From positions 484,978 through 548,977 of the forward strand of contig SUGL01000001.1 of NCBI GenBank assembly GCA_004963905.1: DNA of 64,000 bases, given 5' to 3'. Each line of letters opens with the position of its first letter. Positions within the stretch are counted from its first letter, which is position 1. The notes beneath the pieces were generated by a model that was not told where the DNA came from, searched no databases, and saw nothing but the letters and a program-made list of their open reading frames with translations. This document shows, one piece after another, positions 60,376 through 64,000 of this stretch. The position numbers were made by a program, and so were the translations under genes. Source of the stretch: Mesorhizobium sp. Lineage in GTDB: Bacteria; Pseudomonadota; Alphaproteobacteria; Rhizobiales; Rhizobiaceae.

Positions 60376-62159
60376 CGGATTTCAGGTCGATCTCCCTGGT
60401 AAAGTCGAACCGGCCGCAATTCACCGATATGGAGGGGCTGGCGGCGATGGTCGGCCAGGGCGATACGTTCGGCGTCGGCGGCCATCATTTCGCCCGGCTG
60501 CCGGTCGCTTTGCTGCGCGCGATCGCCGGGTCCGGCATCAAAGGCCTGCGCTACGTCTCATGGGCTGGCGGGTTGCCGCTCGAGCTGCTGCTCGAAATGG
60601 ATGCGGTGGCGGAAATCGACCTCTGCTTTTCCAGCCTCGACATCTTCGGGCTGCCGCCGAGGTTCCGTGCGGTCGCCGAGAGCGGTGCAATCCCCGTTCG
60701 CGACTGGACGGCTCTGGCCATGATCCAGGCGCTGCGGGCGGCGCAGCAGAACCTGCCGTCGATGCCGTTCCAGCTTCCTCAAGGGTCCGACATGCTGGGG
60801 CGCATGCCGGATGCGATCGCCAGGCCCGATCCGGTTGGCGGGACCGATACCGGATTTGTCCCGCCGCTGAGGCTCGATACGTTCATCGTCCACGCACAGC
60901 GCGCCGACGAAAGCGGCAATGTTGAGATCATCGGGCCACGGGCGCTGGACTTCGCCATGGCGGGCGCTGCGCGGCAAGTGCTGGTCACGGTCGAGGAGAT
61001 CGTACCGGTCGGGGCGCTGCGGCAGGACGGCCGCCAGAGCATCCTCACCCGCAATCAGGTTTCGGCGATTGGTGTGGCGCCGGGCGGCGCCTACCCGGCC
61101 TCGTGCCTGCCATTCTACGTCACGGACTATCAGGCACTGTCGGAGGCATTCGCGGCCAAGGAGACTGCCTTGTCGGACAGACTCCGCCCGCCTTTAGGCG
61201 GCCCGCCGGAGCGGCTTCGAAAAGCGGCGAAAGTCAGCGCCGAGACAGTGCTGGCCATGCCGGCGCTCGCTCAGGGCAACAGACAAGCGTCCGTCGACGA
61301 GATCATTGCCGCGCGCATCGCCGCCGAACTCGACAATGAGAGCTTTGCCAGCGCCGGCGCGGTATCGCCGCTCGCCAACGTCGCCTATCGTCTGGCCAAG
61401 GCGACGCATGCTCCGGATATGATCGTCGCGACGATGAGCTGCGGTCATCTCGACATCGCGCCGAGCCCGATGGTGCTGTCGCTGATCGAAAGCCTCGATT
61501 GCGAGACGGCGGTGGCGCATGCCGGCGGCGACGACACCTACTCGACCTACTACCAGGCGGGCGCGGTGACGCATGAGATCGTCGGCGCGGCGCAGGTCGA
61601 CCGGCGCGGCCGCGTCAACACCATCGCGCTCAGCAAACCGAGCGGGGGTCTGCTGAGGCTGCCAGGGCAAGGCGGCATGGCCGACGTCGCCAACATGCAT
61701 CGCGACTACCTGCTCTACGTTCCCCGCCACTCGGTCCAGTCGCTGGTCGATGAGGTCGAGATCGCGAGCTCGGCCCGTGGGCTACTGACGCCCACTGAGC
61801 GCGACCCGATGGGCTATCGCACCGGCAAGGCGCTGGTCTTCACCGATCTCTGCGTCTTCCGGCTCGATCAGACGTCGCGGGAACTGATCGTCATCGAAAC
61901 CATGCCGGGCGTTACGCGCCGGCAGGTCCGCGACGCCACCGGATTTGCCGTGACCTTCGATGCCGATTGCCGCGAGGTGCCGATGCCGTCCGGCGACACG
62001 CTCGTCGCCTTGCGAAGCCGCGTCGACCCGCTTGGTCTACGCCGTCTCGAATTCGTCAGTGCGAAGGAGCGCGGCGCGCTGATCGCCGACATCCTTGCCG
62101 CCGACCGCGCCATGGTCGATCGCTGCATCGCCGCGCAGCGATCGCCTGCCGCAAGCTGA
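60372..62159 (+). CDS. fused alpha-beta class I CoA-transferase-like protein lacking the catalytic glutamate
   Basis: This 595-residue protein joins an alpha half (residues 1 to about 290; GVGGHHFARLPVALLRAI and LPPRFRAVAESGAIPV) and a beta half (about 305 to 595). In the beta half, the place of the acyl-accepting glutamate, usually in a (F)ESG motif, reads TMSCG (about 354-358). The GTG start overlaps the epimerase stop (GTGA). Class I CoA-transferase homologues without this glutamate exist as hydrolases (IpdAB type, recalled). So it may be a C-C or thioester hydrolase rather than a transferase. Confidence 0.78.
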   Translation: MTDFRSISLVKSNRPQFTDMEGLAAMVGQGDTFGVGGHHFARLPVALLRAIAGSGIKGLRYVSWAGGLPLELLLEMDAVAEIDLCFSSLDIFGLPPRFRAVAESGAIPVRDWTALAMIQALRAAQQNLPSMPFQLPQGSDMLGRMPDAIARPDPVGGTDTGFVPPLRLDTFIVHAQRADESGNVEIIGPRALDFAMAGAARQVLVTVEEIVPVGALRQDGRQSILTRNQVSAIGVAPGGAYPASCLPFYVTDYQALSEAFAAKETALSDRLRPPLGGPPERLRKAAKVSAETVLAMPALAQGNRQASVDEIIAARIAAELDNESFASAGAVSPLANVAYRLAKATHAPDMIVATMSCGHLDIAPSPMVLSLIESLDCETAVAHAGGDDTYSTYYQAGAVTHEIVGAAQVDRRGRVNTIALSKPSGGLLRLPGQGGMADVANMHRDYLLYVPRHSVQSLVDEVEIASSARGLLTPTERDPMGYRTGKALVFTDLCVFRLDQTSRELIVIETMPGVTRRQVRDATGFAVTFDADCREVPMPSGDTLVALRSRVDPLGLRRLEFVSAKERGALIADILAADRAMVDRCIAAQRSPAAS

Positions 62160-62169
62160 GGAGCGCTTC

Positions 62170-63006
62170 ATGGACAAACCGTTGCTCGACATGTCCGCCG
62201 CGCGCGTCTTCTTCGACGGCATCTTCAGCAATCCACGCGTCGCCCATCCGGAGGGTGTGGCCGTCCACCGCGATGGCTCGATCTGGTGCGGCACCGAAAC
62301 CGGCGATCTCCTGAGGTTCGCCGCCGATGGCAGTTCGGTCGAGCGCATGGGCGGCACGGACGGCTTTCTGCTCGGCATTGCCTTCGACAGCGCCGGCAAT
62401 TGTTTCGCCTGCGATCTCAGGCATGCCGCGATCTTCCGCTGGGACGCCGCGACGGGTCGAATGGAACGTTTCGCTGCCGCAGGCATCCGCGTGCCCAACT
62501 ATCCGGTTATCGATGAGGCGAGAGGCTGGCTCTTCGTGTCGGACAGTGTCGGCGAGGACAATCGCTCGGGCATCTTTCGCTACGACCTTGAGACGGGCGA
62601 GGGCGGTCTGTGGTGCCGGGAGGCCATGTCCTTCGCCAACGGCATGGCCATGGCGCCGGACGGCAACGGCCTCTACGTGGTGGAAAGCGACGCGCCCTGC
62701 ATCAGTCATGTGCCGATCCTCGCCGACGGCAGCGCAGGGGCTCGGCAGGTCGTCGTCAAAGACGTGCGCAATGTTCCGGACGGCGTCGCCTTCGCGCCTG
62801 ACGGCTCGCTGTTCATCTCATGCTACGAGCCAAGCCGGATCTATCGCTGGCGAGAGGACCGAGGCCTCGAAGTGCTGATCGAGGATCCGGCGGCGACCAC
62901 GCTGGCGCACCCCACCAACATCGCCTTCAAGGGCGACAAGCTCTACACCGCCAATCTCGGCCGCTGGCACATCACCGAGATCGATCTGGGCGGGATCCCA
63001 GGCTGA
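62170..63006 (+). CDS. SMP-30/gluconolactonase family protein
   Basis: This is a 278-residue six-bladed propeller with the N-terminal HPEGVAVHRDGSIWCGTETG metal-binding Glu region, LGIAFDSAGN, FANGMAMAPDGNGLYVVES and VPDGVAFAPDGSLFISCYEPSRIYRW. Members hydrolyse sugar lactones in the periplasm or cytosol. It has no signal peptide. GGAG precedes the ATG at 62170. It is the last operon gene before the insertion sequence. Confidence 0.87.
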   Translation: MDKPLLDMSAARVFFDGIFSNPRVAHPEGVAVHRDGSIWCGTETGDLLRFAADGSSVERMGGTDGFLLGIAFDSAGNCFACDLRHAAIFRWDAATGRMERFAAAGIRVPNYPVIDEARGWLFVSDSVGEDNRSGIFRYDLETGEGGLWCREAMSFANGMAMAPDGNGLYVVESDAPCISHVPILADGSAGARQVVVKDVRNVPDGVAFAPDGSLFISCYEPSRIYRWREDRGLEVLIEDPAATTLAHPTNIAFKGDKLYTANLGRWHITEIDLGGIPG

Positions 63007-63011
63007 GCAGC

Positions 63012-63130
63012 CTAGTTAACGTTGAAGCCAGCAATCTCTTTGAGATCGCGGAGAGAGTTTGGTGGCGGAGGTCCGTTCTGGCCAAGACCCACACCAAGAT
63101 AATCAAATTCGGTGGTTTGAGCGACCCGAG
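63012..63130 (-). pseudogene. possible truncated 3' gene end cut by the insertion sequence
   Basis: A minus-strand open frame ends at 63012 and reads LGVGLGQNGPPPPNSLRDLKEIAGF at its end; the frame is open upstream only until it enters the insertion sequence. Base composition is lower in GC than the flanks. I cannot name the family. It could be a remnant or a chance frame. Confidence 0.3.
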
Positions 63131-64000
63131 ACATAGGTGACGTTTTGTACCGGACACATGGGTAACACTTTTCGGTTTTTACCGGGAGGTGTTGATGCCG
63201 TGGAGAGAGTGTTCGGTGATGGAGGAACGTCTTCGCTTTGTGGCTCGCCTTCTGGAGGGAGAGGGCATGAGCCAAGTGTGCCGGGAGTTCGGAATATCGA
63301 GGAAGACCGGCTACAAGATCTTCAACCGCTACCAGGATGAAGGATTGGAGGCGCTCTGCGATCGCTCTCGGCGACCGGTGCGCTACGCCAACCAACTGCC
63401 CGACCAGATCGAGCGGCTGATCGTCGAGACCAAGCGAGAGAAGCCGCACTGGGGCGCCAGGAAGATCAAGGAAGTGCTGATCAGGAAGCTCGCCGGTGAT
63501 GTGCGCATTCCTGCCAAGAGCACGGTGCATGCCGTGCTCGACCGCCACGGCCTTGTGAGCCAGGCCCGCAAGAGGAACCGGGCGAACAAGGCCATGGGCA
63601 CGGCGCTGTCGCAAGCCGTCCAGCCCAATGACCTGTGGTGCGCCGACTTCAAGGGCGAGTTCAAGACCGGCGACGGCCGCTACTGTTACCCTCTGACGGT
63701 CACCGACCAGGCCTCGCGTTATCTTTTGCTGTGCGAAGCGCTTGAATCGACGAAGGAAGCTCCGGTCATCGAAGCTTTCGTCCGGCTCTTCAAGGAACGC
63801 GGCTTACCCGCCGCAATCAGAAGCGACAACGGCCTGCCGTTTGCCTCACCCAACGGGCTCTATAATCTGTCGCGACTGTCGGTTTGGTGGCTGCGGCTGG
63901 GCATCAGCCTCGAGCGCATCAGACCAGGCAAGCCGCAACAGAACGGCCGCCATGAGCGCATGCATCTGACACTGAAGAAAGAGGCCACGCGCCCGCCGGG
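63131..64000 (+). mobile_element. IS481-type insertion sequence, left part (cut by window end)
   Basis: The left end lies near 63131-63150, where ACATAGGTGACG and ACATGGGTAACA are repeated in tandem with a GTACCGGACAC word. The transposase starts 65 bp inside. The right end and target duplication are outside the window. Confidence 0.65.
63195..64000 (+). CDS. IS481-family transposase, N-terminal part
   Basis: At least 268 residues are visible and no stop occurs before the window edge. The N-terminal HTH (RFVARLLEGEGMSQVCREFGISRKTGYKIFNRY) and the DDE domain (DFKGEF; SDNGLPFA; PQQNGRHERMH) are intact. It starts at an ATG with GGAGG 6 bp upstream. It probably catalyses cut-and-paste or copy-out transposition; no frameshift is visible. 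Confidence 0.88.
   Translation, partial: MPWRECSVMEERLRFVARLLEGEGMSQVCREFGISRKTGYKIFNRYQDEGLEALCDRSRRPVRYANQLPDQIERLIVETKREKPHWGARKIKEVLIRKLAGDVRIPAKSTVHAVLDRHGLVSQARKRNRANKAMGTALSQAVQPNDLWCADFKGEFKTGDGRYCYPLTVTDQASRYLLLCEALESTKEAPVIEAFVRLFKERGLPAAIRSDNGLPFASPNGLYNLSRLSVWWLRLGISLERIRPGKPQQNGRHERMHLTLKKEATRPP

Overview
The window is high-GC, densely coded DNA typical of a Rhizobiales alphaproteobacterium, most likely a Mesorhizobium or close relative. This rests on codon use, many TTG/GTG starts, palindromic intergenic repeats of rhizobial type, an ectoine-catabolism layout like that of rhizobia, and a class III transaminase that closely resembles, from memory, a structurally studied Mesorhizobium loti enzyme. 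Genus is inferred; no rRNA or tRNA gene was recognised.

Layout. (1) 1-991: the 3' end of one short-chain dehydrogenase (SDR) and a complete second one. (2) 1026-15996: a near-complete ectoine/5-hydroxyectoine uptake and catabolism locus. It holds doeD, doeC and doeX leftward, and enuR, ehuABCD, eutABC, doeA (eutD) and doeB (eutE) rightward, plus an MDR/quinone-oxidoreductase gene after doeD. (3) 16075-30127: a sugar/sugar-acid locus. A ten-gene leftward operon (binding protein, two permeases, ATPase, two enolase-superfamily enzymes, mutarotase, Gfo/Idh oxidoreductase, MaoC hydratase, SDR) faces an IclR regulator and a lactonase-like amidohydrolase. The set fits most of the non-phosphorylated L-fucose pathway. 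A second leftward operon (MaoC, CaiB CoA-transferase, leaderless binding-protein-like protein) follows. (4) 30621-44572: an exopolysaccharide island with two acyltransferase-like proteins, polymerase/ligase, GH5 glycosidase, Wzz-type co-polymerase, flippase, glycosyltransferases and a flavoprotein. (5) 44890-63006: a second sugar-acid locus with divergent FadR-type GntR control. Leftward lie an SDR, a diverged UxuA-like protein and an RraA-like protein. Rightward lie UxuA, a second leaderless binding-protein-like protein, IclR, a ribose-type ABC transporter, SDR, CaiB CoA-transferase, enoyl-CoA hydratase, an aldose-epimerase-fold protein, a fused class I CoA-transferase-like protein and an SMP-30 lactonase. 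(6) 63131-64000: the left part of an IS481-type insertion sequence, cut by the window edge.

How it works together. The ectoine locus imports ectoines, opens the ring, deacetylates and transaminates to aspartate semialdehyde and on to aspartate. The two sugar-acid loci share an unusual design: an ABC importer and dehydratases sit beside CoA-thioester enzymes (CaiB transferase plus MaoC or crotonase hydratase), an IclR regulator, and a binding-protein-like protein with no export signal. That recurring combination is the best candidate here for an undescribed system. The fused CoA-transferase-like protein at 60372-62159, which seems to lack the catalytic glutamate of its beta half, belongs to it.
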